Made by a program: the position numbers and the translations under genes. From the NCBI GenBank assembly GCA_028692975.1, contig JAQUWF010000016.1:1-43538 (forward strand): a stretch of DNA of 43,538 bases, read 5' to 3'. This DNA is from Lachnospiraceae bacterium. GTDB taxonomy: Bacteria; Bacillota; Clostridia; Lachnospirales; Lachnospiraceae. Of this stretch, positions 7,221 to 15,607 are shown piece by piece. The notes under the pieces are model-generated. The model searched no databases. It was not told the origin of the DNA and was given only the letters and a program-made list of their open reading frames with translations. How positions within the stretch are numbered: position 1 is the first letter of the stretch; the number at the start of each line of letters is the position of its first letter.

Positions 7221-8576
7221 CTAATCTTCCGAGTCATTTTTCTTGTCGTGTTCTCGCTTTGTTCCTTTTTCATTTCTTCGTATAGTTTCATTTTTCATAT
7301 TCTCATAAAGCGTACCCACATATTTTCCTTTGGAAGTATTTTCCACGATGGGCTGCATAGTCTCCGGATCGATGGAGTCCATGTCAATATATGGCTCCAG
7401 GGTATTGGGCAGTTTTTTTGCGGCAATCCGCCTATCCATCCAGGCCTGACAGATTGCGATAATAACTGCACAGATGGGAACGCCCACAAACATACCGATA
7501 ATGCCAAAGAAGCCGCCTCCCACCAGAATGGCTACGATAACCATGAAGCTTGACATGCCGGTGGAGCTTCCGAGAATACGTGGGCCGATAAAATTCCCAT
7601 CGATCTGCTGCAGAATAATAATAAAAATAACAAAATACAGACATTGGATGGGACTAACCACCAGAATCAGGAACGCACTGGGGATAGCACCCAGATAAGG
7701 TCCAAAAAATGGGATAATATTCGTCACGCCCACTACTACACTGACCAACAGGGCATACGGTGTGCCGAATATGCTGGTAAAGATATAACATAAAATACCG
7801 ATGATCATGGAGTCGATCACTTTCCCGATAATGAATCCGCCGAATTTACCATCCACAAAGCGCAGATTGTGAATCAGCTTGTTTGAAAATTCTACTTTAC
7901 AGATAGCGTAGAGAATCCGTTTTCCTCTGGCTGCAAAGGTCTCTTTGCTGGCCAGAATATAGATAGAAATAATGGCTCCAATCAGGAAGTTTTTTATGAA
8001 AATAAGAAAACCGAACACGCCGGACGAAAGATTCCGCACGATATTGTTGATCTGCGGCATCATGTCGTTGGTCAGCCAGTTCTCCAGCATGGCGGAGTAA
8101 CGGTTGATCACGTCCAGAGAAGCCTCATCCCATGCCGCATTGTTTTCAAAAGTCGCGGTGATCCATTTCTGTACGTTGGCCACATAGCGGGGAAAGTTAT
8201 CGACAATGTTGGTAATGCTGTCAAAAATTTCTGGTACCAGCATAGCAATCAATCCGTAAATAATCAGTGCTGCAAAAATAACAGAAACACCAACGCTGAA
8301 AAAACGTATGTACTTTTTTGCTTTTTTGGAAAGAGACCATTCCCGTGCATCGAAAATCCTGTAAATAAGACTCTCAATCAGGCCCATAAGCGGATTAAGC
8401 AGGTATGCGATAGCCGCACCATAGATCAAAGGATTGAAAATCCCGGAAATCATGCCCAGTCCTTTTTTCAGGGTGTCCATATGAAAGATGCCGAAATAAA
8501 AGAGAATGCTTGCCGCAACAACACTAAAAGCAGTCACTCCCCAATATAAATATTTTTTGTCCCACCGAAATTTCAT
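7221..8576 (-). CDS. AI-2E family transporter (UPF0118) membrane protein
   Basis: A 451-residue multi-span membrane protein. It has a first helix at about 9-30, several more hydrophobic stretches, and the conserved late block PYLGAIPSAFLI followed by QQIDGNFIGPRILG. These mark the PF01594 family of exporters, whose members have been linked to autoinducer-2 export or to Na+/H+ exchange. The substrate cannot be told. The C-terminal tail is long, charged and cytosolic. ATG 8576 has an AGGAGAG site. The gene stands alone, converging on the recombinase and divergent from the TtcA-like gene. Confidence 0.88.
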   Translation of the reverse strand: MKFRWDKKYLYWGVTAFSVVAASILFYFGIFHMDTLKKGLGMISGIFNPLIYGAAIAYLLNPLMGLIESLIYRIFDAREWSLSKKAKKYIRFFSVGVSVIFAALIIYGLIAMLVPEIFDSITNIVDNFPRYVANVQKWITATFENNAAWDEASLDVINRYSAMLENWLTNDMMPQINNIVRNLSSGVFGFLIFIKNFLIGAIISIYILASKETFAARGKRILYAICKVEFSNKLIHNLRFVDGKFGGFIIGKVIDSMIIGILCYIFTSIFGTPYALLVSVVVGVTNIIPFFGPYLGAIPSAFLILVVSPIQCLYFVIFIIILQQIDGNFIGPRILGSSTGMSSFMVIVAILVGGGFFGIIGMFVGVPICAVIIAICQAWMDRRIAAKKLPNTLEPYIDMDSIDPETMQPIVENTSKGKYVGTLYENMKNETIRRNEKGTKREHDKKNDSED

Positions 8577-8661
8577 AATAATTGCTCTCCTGCTATTTTA
8601 TAGTTGCTGGACGGTATATAATCTGCCCGTCAGAACTGTATTATTTCAAATCAACAAAAGT

Positions 8662-8694
8662 ATTATACCATATAATATATGTGTGTGGTATAAT
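8662..8694. promoter_or_regulatory. Divergent -10 elements in an inverted repeat
   Basis: ATTATACCA (8662-8670) and TGGTATAAT (8686-8694) are 9-bp perfect arms 15 bases apart. Each contains a TATAAT-type -10, one per strand, with a further TATAAT between them. They lie between the permease (-) and the TtcA-like gene (+). The matching -35 boxes are poor, so exact promoters are uncertain. The rest of this 161-base gap shows nothing else clear. Confidence 0.4.
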
Positions 8695-8737
8695 TTAAAA
8701 GATTAAAAACAGAAATAAGTTTTACGAGGAGATATTC

Positions 8738-9481
8738 ATGAAATTACAACAGGTTTTAAGCAGTACAAGAAAAGCGGTAGATGATTACCAGATGATTGAA
8801 GAAGGGGACAAGATCGCTGTGGGAATCAGCGGCGGCAAGGACAGCCTGACGCTGCTCTATGCGCTGCACGCGCTGAAACGCTTTTATCCGAAGCATTTCA
8901 CTATAGAGGCAATAACAGTCGACCTTGGACACAAAGGCTTCGATTTGAGCAAAATAAAAGCCCTGTGCGAGGATCTGGAAGTTCCGTACACCATCGTGGA
9001 GACACAGATTGCTGAGATTGTCTTTGACAGAAGGCAGGAAACCAATCCCTGTTCACTCTGTGCGAAAATGCGAAAGGGTGCCTTAAATGATGCCATCAAA
9101 AAACTGGGCTGCAACAAAGTCGCCTATGCCCATCACAAGGATGACATTATCGAGACTATGTTGCTCTCTATGCTTTTCGAGGGAAGGATCCATACCTTTG
9201 CCCCGGTGACTTATCTGGACCGCATGGATCTGACGCTCATACGTCCGCTCATGTATATGGACGAGACGGACATCATCGGATTTTCACACAAGCAGGAGCT
9301 GCCCATAGCGAAGAGCCCCTGCCCCATCGATGGCTACACCAAGCGGGAATACGCAAAGAATCTGGTGCGACAGCTCAATCAGGACAATCCGGGCGCCAGA
9401 AGCCGCATGTTCCGCGCCATCCAAAACAGCCAGATCAAGGGTTGGGAAAAGCCGGACACAAAGAAGGAAGAACAGGTCTAA
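8738..9481 (+). CDS. ttcA: TtcA-like tRNA 2-thiocytidine synthetase
   Basis: A PP-loop ATPase of 247 residues, with SGGKDS at 31-36, the family pair Cys105/Cys108 (CSLC) and Cys195 (SPCPIDG), which in TtcA relatives hold an iron-sulfur cluster. The family activates tRNA C32 and inserts sulfur. The HHKDD motif (132-136) also fits. The start at 8738 has GAGGAG 9 bases ahead. Its stop overlaps the stop of the converging kinase-like gene. A related PP-loop thiolase is possible, but CxxC plus the later Cys favours TtcA. Confidence 0.85.
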   Translation: MKLQQVLSSTRKAVDDYQMIEEGDKIAVGISGGKDSLTLLYALHALKRFYPKHFTIEAITVDLGHKGFDLSKIKALCEDLEVPYTIVETQIAEIVFDRRQETNPCSLCAKMRKGALNDAIKKLGCNKVAYAHHKDDIIETMLLSMLFEGRIHTFAPVTYLDRMDLTLIRPLMYMDETDIIGFSHKQELPIAKSPCPIDGYTKREYAKNLVRQLNQDNPGARSRMFRAIQNSQIKGWEKPDTKKEEQV

Positions 9482-9502
9482 GCCTGCTCTTCCTTTATTT
9501 TT
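9466..9502 (+). terminator. Terminator built into converging gene ends
   Basis: GGAAGA-CAGG (9466-9476, one mismatch) pairs with CCTG-TCTTCC (9483-9493), loop 9477-9482, followed by TTTATTTTT (9494-9502). The left arm and loop cover the last codons and stop of the TtcA-like gene, and the right arm lies in the C-terminal codons of the opposite gene. Confidence 0.8.
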
Positions 9503-10107
9503 ACTGCTGCTTTTATCAGTGCTACGGTACCGTCTACACCAAGGGCACTACTGTCGATGGAAAGATGATAGCCTGCGGCATCGCCCCATTTTTTGTTGGA
9601 GTAATAATTGTAATAACTTGCTCTTTTTTTATCCGTCTTGAGGATCATGTCTTTTGCCTTCGCGTCAGAGAGATCATGAAGTGCCTTAATACGTTTCACC
9701 CGTGTATCCAGATCTGCATGAACAAAGATGCTAAGACTGTTCTTATTATCTTCCAGCGCATAATCCGCACAACGTCCCACGATCACACAGGGACCTTCTG
9801 CCGCAATCTTTTTGATGGTGTCAAACTGTGCCAGAAATACCTTGTGGTTGATTGGCATATCTGCAAACGCAGAAGAAGAATAACCAAAGGAATAGGTATC
9901 CATCACCAGTGAATACAGGAAGCTGTTGGTTGGTTTCTCATCATGATTCTCGAATAATTCTTCACAGAGACCGCTCTCTTTCGCAGCCCGCTCTAACAGT
10001 TCTTTATCATAGCATTTGATGCCCAGATCTGCAGCCAGTTTCTGACCAATCTCTCTTCCTCCGCTGCCTGTCTGACGACCTATTGTAATAATCGTTTTCA
10101 TTGCCAT
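9478..10107 (-). CDS. Cytidylate-kinase-like protein
   Basis: 209 residues. The N-terminal strand and loop ITIGRQTGSGGREIG are a P-loop variant typical of the cytidylate-kinase-like family (PF13189), followed by LGIKCYDKELL and later CVIVGRCADYAL and IFVHADLDTRVKR. The family resembles nucleoside monophosphate kinases but its substrate is not established. The true cmk is usually elsewhere, so this is probably an accessory paralogue. ATG 10107 has AGGGG about 10 bases ahead; an alternative ATG lies two codons in. Its stop overlaps that of the TtcA-like gene. Confidence 0.8.
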   Translation of the reverse strand: MAMKTIITIGRQTGSGGREIGQKLAADLGIKCYDKELLERAAKESGLCEELFENHDEKPTNSFLYSLVMDTYSFGYSSSAFADMPINHKVFLAQFDTIKKIAAEGPCVIVGRCADYALEDNKNSLSIFVHADLDTRVKRIKALHDLSDAKAKDMILKTDKKRASYYNYYSNKKWGDAAGYHLSIDSSALGVDGTVALIKAAVKIKEEQA

Positions 10108-10175
10108 ATGTCACACGCCCCTTTTCTTAGCCTTTTCTGTCTTGTGTTACAGTGCTAAAATCTTTTGCTAACTCT

Positions 10176-10204
10176 ATTATAATGCATTTTAGGAAAAAAG
10201 TACA
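10176..10204 (-). promoter_or_regulatory. Possible promoter of the kinase-like gene
   Basis: On the minus strand a perfect TATAAT (10176-10181) lies 69 bases before the start codon. The -35 region (TGTACT, 10199-10204, spacer 17) matches only 3 of 6. No clear terminator is seen for the pseudouridine synthase that ends at 10214. Confidence 0.4.
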
Positions 10205-10213
10205 TCTTATAAG

Positions 10214-11122
10214 TTACAAATTATGCAATAAAGTCTGAAAATATTCCGGTAAGGGAGCCGTAAATTCCATGTACTGCTGCGTGGTCGGATGGACGAAGCC
10301 GATGACCATGGCATGCAGTGTCTGCCCCTGCAGCTTGAACGGACATTTTTCCGGACCGTATACACGGTCGCCCAGCAGCGGATGGCCGATGCTGCTCATA
10401 TGCACACGAATCTGATGGGTGCGTCCCGTCTCCAGCTGGAATTCCGCATACGTATATTTCCCGAAACGTTCCAACACACGATAATGGGTCACCGCCGGTT
10501 TGCCATTGGGATTGCGTGTGGACATCTTCTTGCGGTCAACCGGATGTCTGCCGATGGCGGCTTCGATGCGACCCTCGTCTTCCTTTAGATTCCCAAGAAC
10601 GATCCCTCTGTACTTTCGGGTGATGGAATGAACCTTCAGTTGTTCTGCGATAGACTGGTGCGCCCTGTCATTCTTGCATACGATAAGAGCCCCGGTAGTG
10701 TCCATATCGATACGGTGCACGATACCCGGCCGCATAACGCCGTTGATGCCGGAAAGTTGATCTTTGCAGTGGTACATAAGTGCATTGACCAGCGTCCCGG
10801 ACAGATGGCCGGCACTGGGGTGCACCACCATCCCCTTTGGCTTGTTCACGATAATCAGGTCCTCATCCTCATATAAAATATCAAGAGGAATATCCTCCGC
10901 AACGATCTCCGCAGAAACCGGCTCAGGAATGGTGATACTCACCTCAGCACCGGCCGTCAGCTTCGTGTTGGCCTTAGCAGGCTGTCCATTTACAAGGGCC
11001 AGGCCATCACGGATCAATTTTTGGATATAAGAACGAGAAGTACCTTCCAGCATATCTGAAAGGTACTTGTCAATGCGAACCTGATGAAATTCTTCTGTTA
11101 CAACAAAAATCTGTTTGTCCAT
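10214..11122 (-). CDS. RluA/RluD-family 23S rRNA pseudouridine synthase
   Basis: 302 residues. An N-terminal S4 RNA-binding domain (about 14-60) is followed by the catalytic domain with HRIDMDTTG (136-144), where Asp139 is the catalytic aspartate of the family. Further signs are VNKPKGMVVHP and QLETGRTHQIRVHMSSIGHPLLGD. This architecture fits RluD (helix 69 uridines), but RluA-family members are hard to tell apart. It starts 2 bases after the lspA stop. The lspA-rluD pair is classic in Bacillota, and aroB upstream completes a three-gene block. Confidence 0.92.
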   Translation of the reverse strand: MDKQIFVVTEEFHQVRIDKYLSDMLEGTSRSYIQKLIRDGLALVNGQPAKANTKLTAGAEVSITIPEPVSAEIVAEDIPLDILYEDEDLIIVNKPKGMVVHPSAGHLSGTLVNALMYHCKDQLSGINGVMRPGIVHRIDMDTTGALIVCKNDRAHQSIAEQLKVHSITRKYRGIVLGNLKEDEGRIEAAIGRHPVDRKKMSTRNPNGKPAVTHYRVLERFGKYTYAEFQLETGRTHQIRVHMSSIGHPLLGDRVYGPEKCPFKLQGQTLHAMVIGFVHPTTQQYMEFTAPLPEYFQTLLHNL

Positions 11123-11124
11123 GC

Positions 11125-11649
11125 TTACTCCGTTTTTGTTTTTTTCAGGAAATCATAATCTGCGTCTTTATAATAAAAAAGAACCAGAATAAATAATAAA
11201 ATCGTAGAGACCGTCACATAAATATCCGCCACATTGAAAATCGGAAAATTAATCAGCTTGAAATAAATAAAATCAATGACGCTGGAGAAACGTATGCGGT
11301 CGATGAGATTGCCGATGGCTCCGGAAATGATAAATACGGTTATCACATGGACCGGCAGTGCTCTTCTGGTCTGAGGCAGTTTGTAGAACAAATACATAAC
11401 CGCCAGTATAAGTATGGGGGTTGATACATAAAAGATCCAGGAATGCCCATTTAAGAGCCCCCAGGCAGCGCCCGTATTGCCGCCCTCCAGGAAATGGAAC
11501 TCCAAAACGCCGTCAATGAGCGGAATGGGGCTTTTTCCCTCCAGATAAATGGTCGCCAGATGCTTGGTCCACTGATCAAAAGCGACCAGCACAACAATCC
11601 CCACAAACGCCCACAGTGCATATTTTGCTGAAAATTTCTGCTTATTCAT
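11125..11649 (-). CDS. lspA: Lipoprotein signal peptidase (signal peptidase II)
   Basis: Cleaves lipidated prolipoproteins, such as the DUF3048 lipoprotein in this window, at the membrane. 174 residues, four hydrophobic helices, and catalytic Asp117 (GNLIDR) and Asp142 (FNVADIYV). The NTGAAWG motif near 58 is also present. I start at the ATG overlapping the aroB stop (11649). A frame extension to 11703 exists but reads poorly. GGAG lies about 12 bases upstream, so coupling to aroB is likely. Confidence 0.95.
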   Translation of the reverse strand: MNKQKFSAKYALWAFVGIVVLVAFDQWTKHLATIYLEGKSPIPLIDGVLEFHFLEGGNTGAAWGLLNGHSWIFYVSTPILILAVMYLFYKLPQTRRALPVHVITVFIISGAIGNLIDRIRFSSVIDFIYFKLINFPIFNVADIYVTVSTILLFILVLFYYKDADYDFLKKTKTE

Positions 11650-12748
11650 AATCCAGTTTATCTCCATTAATGAAATCAAACGCTTCCAGAATCTCTTCGT
11701 CATTTACGGTGGTATCCACGTAAGCTTCACCGATGCTCTTTAGCAGGACGAATTTGATCTGGCCATGATCCATCTTCTTATCCGATTTGGTTGCGGCCAA
11801 TACAGCCTCAGGATCCAGTCCCCGCACCGTGATCGGCAGGTCAAAGCCCACATTCATATCGCGGATCTCGTAGAGTTCTTCCTGGTCAATGAGACCTCTC
11901 TGCTCTGAGATACGTGCCGCCGCAACGGTGCCAAGGGCCACACACTGCCCGTGCAGCAGTTGGAAATTCTTTAATTTCTCAATGGCATGACCTAAGGTAT
12001 GACCAAGATTTAACAGGGCACGTTCCCCTTTTTCCGTAGGATCGTTTTCTACCACCTGCTTTTTGATACTGCAGGAACGATAGATCATTTTCGCAAGAAC
12101 AGCCTGCTCCCGCTCGTCGATCTCCGTCAGATGATTGATGGTCCATTCGTAATAATCCGCATCCTTGATCAGGCCGGTCTTTAAGACCTCGCCCATACCG
12201 CAGGCAAACTGCTCTCCGGTCAGGGTATCCAGCGTATGGAGGTTCATATAGACCATACGCGGGTGATGGAAGGCTCCCACCATATTCTTGTACTGATCAA
12301 AGTCAACGCCTGTCTTTCCGCCGATGGAACTGTCCACCTGAGCCAACAGGGTAGTGGGAATCTGTATAAAGTCAATGCCGCGCAGATAGGTAGCCGCAGT
12401 AAAGCCGGTGAGATCACCGACGACGCCGCCCCCCAAAGCAAAGAGCATATCCCTGCGGTCAAATTTTTCTTCAATCAGAAAGGTATACAGAGATTTCACT
12501 GTATCCAGATTTTTAGACGGCTCTCCGGACGGAAATACGAAGGTGACTACCTTCTCATAAGTTTTGGCCAGTTCTTCCGCCACCTGTTCGCCATACAGCG
12601 GTGCTACCGTGGTATCGGTAACAATACAGGCTTTGTTGTTGCTTAATCCAAGTTCATTTACACAGTGGGACAACCGCTGAAAAGAAGATTCGAAATAAAT
12701 CGTATAATGAAATTCGTCTCCTCTGCTCACGTCTAATTGCTTTTTCAT
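11642..12748 (-). CDS. aroB: 3-dehydroquinate synthase
   Basis: Second step of the shikimate pathway: converts DAHP to 3-dehydroquinate using NAD and a divalent metal. 368 residues, the normal length. Motifs are GGGVVGDLTGF (NAD site), TTLLAQVDSSIGGKTGVD (substrate and phosphate binding) and NLGHTLGHAIE with the metal histidines. The start at 12748 follows TAGGAG; an upstream in-frame methionine at 12817 leads a segment unlike AroB and crosses a hairpin. It is followed by lspA with an 8-base overlap. No other shikimate genes are nearby. Confidence 0.95.
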   Translation of the reverse strand: MKKQLDVSRGDEFHYTIYFESSFQRLSHCVNELGLSNNKACIVTDTTVAPLYGEQVAEELAKTYEKVVTFVFPSGEPSKNLDTVKSLYTFLIEEKFDRRDMLFALGGGVVGDLTGFTAATYLRGIDFIQIPTTLLAQVDSSIGGKTGVDFDQYKNMVGAFHHPRMVYMNLHTLDTLTGEQFACGMGEVLKTGLIKDADYYEWTINHLTEIDEREQAVLAKMIYRSCSIKKQVVENDPTEKGERALLNLGHTLGHAIEKLKNFQLLHGQCVALGTVAAARISEQRGLIDQEELYEIRDMNVGFDLPITVRGLDPEAVLAATKSDKKMDHGQIKFVLLKSIGEAYVDTTVNDEEILEAFDFINGDKLDYE

Positions 12749-12768
12749 ATAATTATCTCCTACAAGAA

Positions 12769-12803
12769 AGAGCATCAGGAAGCAAACTACCGTCTGACGC
12801 TCT
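12769..12803 (-). terminator. Probable terminator between sepF and aroB
   Basis: A 10-bp stem with one mismatch (12769-12778 with 12794-12803), 15-nt loop, followed on the minus strand by TTTCTTGT. The T-run is weak. The position, 26 bases after the sepF stop and 20 before aroB, fits a transcript end. Confidence 0.55.
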
Positions 12804-12829
12804 AACCAATTCATCACTATTTAGTTTAT

Positions 12830-13399
12830 TTAAAATTCGTTTCTCATGGAAGGAATATCAAAGGCTCCATTGAGAATATCCTGGAAATCACCGGAAATGT
12901 CCACATTGGCAGGTGTCAGAATAAATATGTAGCTGGATATTTTCTGCAGGCTGCCACCTAAGGAATAACAGGAGCCACAGGTAAAGTCAATGATTCTCTG
13001 GGCAATATCAACATCGAGACCTTCCAGATTCAAAACAACGGTGCAGGAATCCAGTAAGGTATCTGCGATCTCTCTGGTGTCTTCCATAGAGGTAGGGCGG
13101 ATCACATTGACTTCCATGTTGGCACCGCCTTTTTTGCTGCGGATCGGTGTAACCTTAGGAGAAGGCTTTGCCTTCACCGGTTTTGCCTTTGGCTTTGTTT
13201 CTTTGACTACCGTTTTGCGTATCGGTTCGTCATCATCGTAATCATCAAAACTATCATTAGATTTTTTGAAAAAACGTCTTTTCGGTTTTTCGTCTTCAAA
13301 ATCATCTTCTAATTCTTCATCATCATCAAAAAATTCTTCATCATCGTCATAATCATCGTTTAATTTGATTGCGTCTAAAAATTTGTCTAAGAGACCCAT
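12830..13399 (-). CDS. sepF: Cell division protein SepF
   Basis: FtsZ-associated protein that bundles FtsZ and ties the ring to the membrane. 189 residues: an N-terminal amphipathic membrane helix (MGLLDKFLDAIK), a very acidic Asp/Glu-rich linker (about 15-40), a Lys/Pro-rich stretch, and the conserved C-terminal SepF core (about 95-185) with ADTLLDSCTVVLNLEG, IDFTCGSCYSLGG and FILTPANV. The start at 13399 has GGAG 7 bases ahead. yggS lies 13 bases upstream, the ylmE-ylmF order of Bacillota. Confidence 0.95.
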   Translation of the reverse strand: MGLLDKFLDAIKLNDDYDDDEEFFDDDEELEDDFEDEKPKRRFFKKSNDSFDDYDDDEPIRKTVVKETKPKAKPVKAKPSPKVTPIRSKKGGANMEVNVIRPTSMEDTREIADTLLDSCTVVLNLEGLDVDIAQRIIDFTCGSCYSLGGSLQKISSYIFILTPANVDISGDFQDILNGAFDIPSMRNEF

Positions 13400-13412
13400 T
13401 TTATTCTCCATT

Positions 13413-14105
13413 CTATATGTTATAATTTCTTTCCCCGAAGATACTGGTTCCAACACGAACCATGGTCGCACCTTCTTCAATCGCTACTTCATAATCTCCG
13501 GACATTCCCATACTGAGTATATCCACATTAACATTATTATAGTTTTTGTCCTTGATGTCAACACCTAATTGCTTTAATTTTCGAAATACCCAACGATTTT
13601 CTTCCGGATTCGACACATGAGGGGCGATTGTCATGAGCCCTTTTATGGAAATATTGGGAAATTTGCTGATTTCTTCTACCAAAGACATAGTCTCTTCTGT
13701 GGTAATACCAAATTTGCTTTCCTCATCCGCCACATTCACTTCGATCAATACCGGCATGATCACATCTGTCTTTTGGGCCTGCTCCTGAATAGCCTCCGCC
13801 AGACGGACAGAATCCACAGAATGAATCAGGCAGGCTTTTCCCACAACATATTTTACCTTATTTCGCTGCAAATGTCCAATCATATGCCAACGGATATCTT
13901 TGGAGAGACTGTCGTATTTGCGGGACATCTCCTGTGCCTTGTTTTCACCGAAATCCCTTGTGCCCGCAGCATATGCCTCTTCTACCATACATTCCGGCTT
14001 TGTCTTACTCACAGCGATCAAGGTGACCTCTTTGGGATCGCGGCCGGACCGCTCACAGGCTTTCACAATGTGTTCCTGCACGTTTCTGATGTTTTCCTGA
14101 ATCAT
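13413..14105 (-). CDS. yggS: YggS/YlmE-type PLP homeostasis protein
   Basis: 230 residues, single-domain PLP-binding barrel of the YggS family, which holds pyridoxal phosphate and affects amino-acid and vitamin B6 balance without a known reaction. The PLP lysine is Lys34 (IAVSKTKP). Other signs are FGENKAQE, WHMIGHLQRNK, GLMTIAP and LSMGMSGDYEVAI. I prefer ATG 14105, with GAGGAG 8-9 bases ahead; a GTG at 14114 overlaps that site. It lies directly before sepF and after the HlyD-like gene. Confidence 0.93.
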   Translation of the reverse strand: MIQENIRNVQEHIVKACERSGRDPKEVTLIAVSKTKPECMVEEAYAAGTRDFGENKAQEMSRKYDSLSKDIRWHMIGHLQRNKVKYVVGKACLIHSVDSVRLAEAIQEQAQKTDVIMPVLIEVNVADEESKFGITTEETMSLVEEISKFPNISIKGLMTIAPHVSNPEENRWVFRKLKQLGVDIKDKNYNNVNVDILSMGMSGDYEVAIEEGATMVRVGTSIFGERNYNI

Positions 14106-14129
14106 GTTCTTCACTCCTCGTCTGATGTC

Positions 14130-15521
14130 TTAATATATAACTTCCTGCTCTTTTACGGTACTGCTGTCCAGCACGATGTGGTCGAATTGTGCGATACCGA
14201 AGGAAGTTCCCTTTTCTACAATGCAGTATTCTTCATTTTTGTCAATAATGGCAACCTTTCGGAAAACGGCATATCCACGGTTCATACTGTAAACACCCTC
14301 CAGGGTATCGGTTTCCCCGATAATGTAGCGGTCACTGGAATCTGATTTGAGTATGACATCACCCTTTTCGAAATCACTCATTTCCACATAGTATTTGCCG
14401 TCTTTGTTCTCATAGATGGTGGTGGTGAGAAATTCGCTGGTGGTATTGCCGGATTTATCTTTAAATTCTCTTAAAAAGCCAGTATTGGAACTATCACCAC
14501 CCTGCGTTGCAAACTCTTCTGGTATGACGTAAAATGCTTTGTTGACGATGGAGGAAACCGGGATTTTTAAACCACTTTTCGTATTTGTCACCAATTCGAT
14601 ATCAAGAAAACGGTCATTGGCATACCGGATAAGCCCGCTGGAAAAAGTGAGTTTGCCGTAATAAGCTCCATCTGTGCCGGTAAGAATCGTAAAATCAGCC
14701 ACCTGTGTAGCATTATCTTTCAAGAATTTGACCCGGATCTGTGTCCGTGCATTTAGTTGAACGATCTGTTTGTCCGAAAGCGGAATATACAGGGACCAGT
14801 CTTCGCTGGTAATAAGTTTGTAGACCTTGTCTCCGGCAGTCACACGGTCTTTCGTCTTCAATGAAACCCGTTCATAAGATCGTTCATCGAAAGCAGCCGC
14901 CGTAAGCGTAGCAGGGTCAAACTGTTCATAGCCATCCACCGTATAAAGCACCATTCCGTCAGCCGGGGCGGTACAGATCGTCTGACTGCCAAGTGTAGTA
15001 TTGCCGCCGTTTGTCGTAGTGACGGGAATCGAGATGTTGGAATACTGCAGGATGCCACCCTCCAGATCGTATTTGAAACTGTACAGATCATGAAAATCTG
15101 TGCTGTCAAAACTGGAGGAAAACTTTGACATCTGGGAACGGATCTTCGCCAGTGCCGCGTCGGTCAGGGATATATTCTCATCTTCTGCCTGGGTCTCTCC
15201 GATGCTGTAGACTACGCCATTTTTCTTCACCTTAGAATTTTCCCTGCCGTAATAGGTGAGATATCCGGAAGTGTCGGCGGTCATAACCTGCTCAGAACGA
15301 AGGGCCAGGGCCGTATAGGTTTGATTTTTCGCCAGGGGACCTGCCGTTACCTGATAGGACGATATGTGTGTTGCCGTCAGGTACAGGATAACGGTTATCA
15401 CCATATACAAAAAAATCGCGCCAAAAATAATCGTACCTATATTCAGGGAAAACAGATGCCGAATGTCACTTCTTTTCTTTTTGACTGTTTTTTGAGTTTT
15501 GCTTTTTTTCGATGTTGCCAA
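14130..15521 (-). CDS. HlyD-family-like single-pass membrane protein
   Basis: 463 residues. A Lys-rich cytosolic start (SKKSKTQKTVKKKR), one membrane helix (about 27-50), then a large extracytoplasmic part. A barrel-sandwich (lipoyl-like) pattern appears in ALRSEQVMTADTSGYLTYY and again in ICTAPADGMVLYTVDGYE, as in HlyD/membrane-fusion adaptors. No transporter gene is adjacent. It precedes yggS and sepF with only 24 bases to yggS, so it is probably co-expressed with the division genes. The role is unknown; an envelope scaffold at the septum is a guess. GGAG precedes ATG 15521. Confidence 0.7.
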   Translation of the reverse strand: MATSKKSKTQKTVKKKRSDIRHLFSLNIGTIIFGAIFLYMVITVILYLTATHISSYQVTAGPLAKNQTYTALALRSEQVMTADTSGYLTYYGRENSKVKKNGVVYSIGETQAEDENISLTDAALAKIRSQMSKFSSSFDSTDFHDLYSFKYDLEGGILQYSNISIPVTTTNGGNTTLGSQTICTAPADGMVLYTVDGYEQFDPATLTAAAFDERSYERVSLKTKDRVTAGDKVYKLITSEDWSLYIPLSDKQIVQLNARTQIRVKFLKDNATQVADFTILTGTDGAYYGKLTFSSGLIRYANDRFLDIELVTNTKSGLKIPVSSIVNKAFYVIPEEFATQGGDSSNTGFLREFKDKSGNTTSEFLTTTIYENKDGKYYVEMSDFEKGDVILKSDSSDRYIIGETDTLEGVYSMNRGYAVFRKVAIIDKNEEYCIVEKGTSFGIAQFDHIVLDSSTVKEQEVIY

Positions 15522-15542
15522 TTAGTGCTCCTTTATTTTCGC

Positions 15543-15568
15543 AAAAACGGACAGCGTAGAAGCTGTCC
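15543..15568 (-). terminator. Terminator between P-loop gene and HlyD-like gene
   Basis: GGACAGC (15549-15555) and GCTGTCC (15562-15568) form a perfect 7-bp stem with a 6-nt loop, followed on the minus strand by GTTTTTGC. It lies 22 bases before the HlyD-like start and close to its ribosome binding site, so it may act as an attenuator. The other strand also has a T-run. Confidence 0.75.
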
Positions 15569-15607
15569 ATTTTTATTATTTCATGCGTGATACTACGTTT
15601 ATAATAA

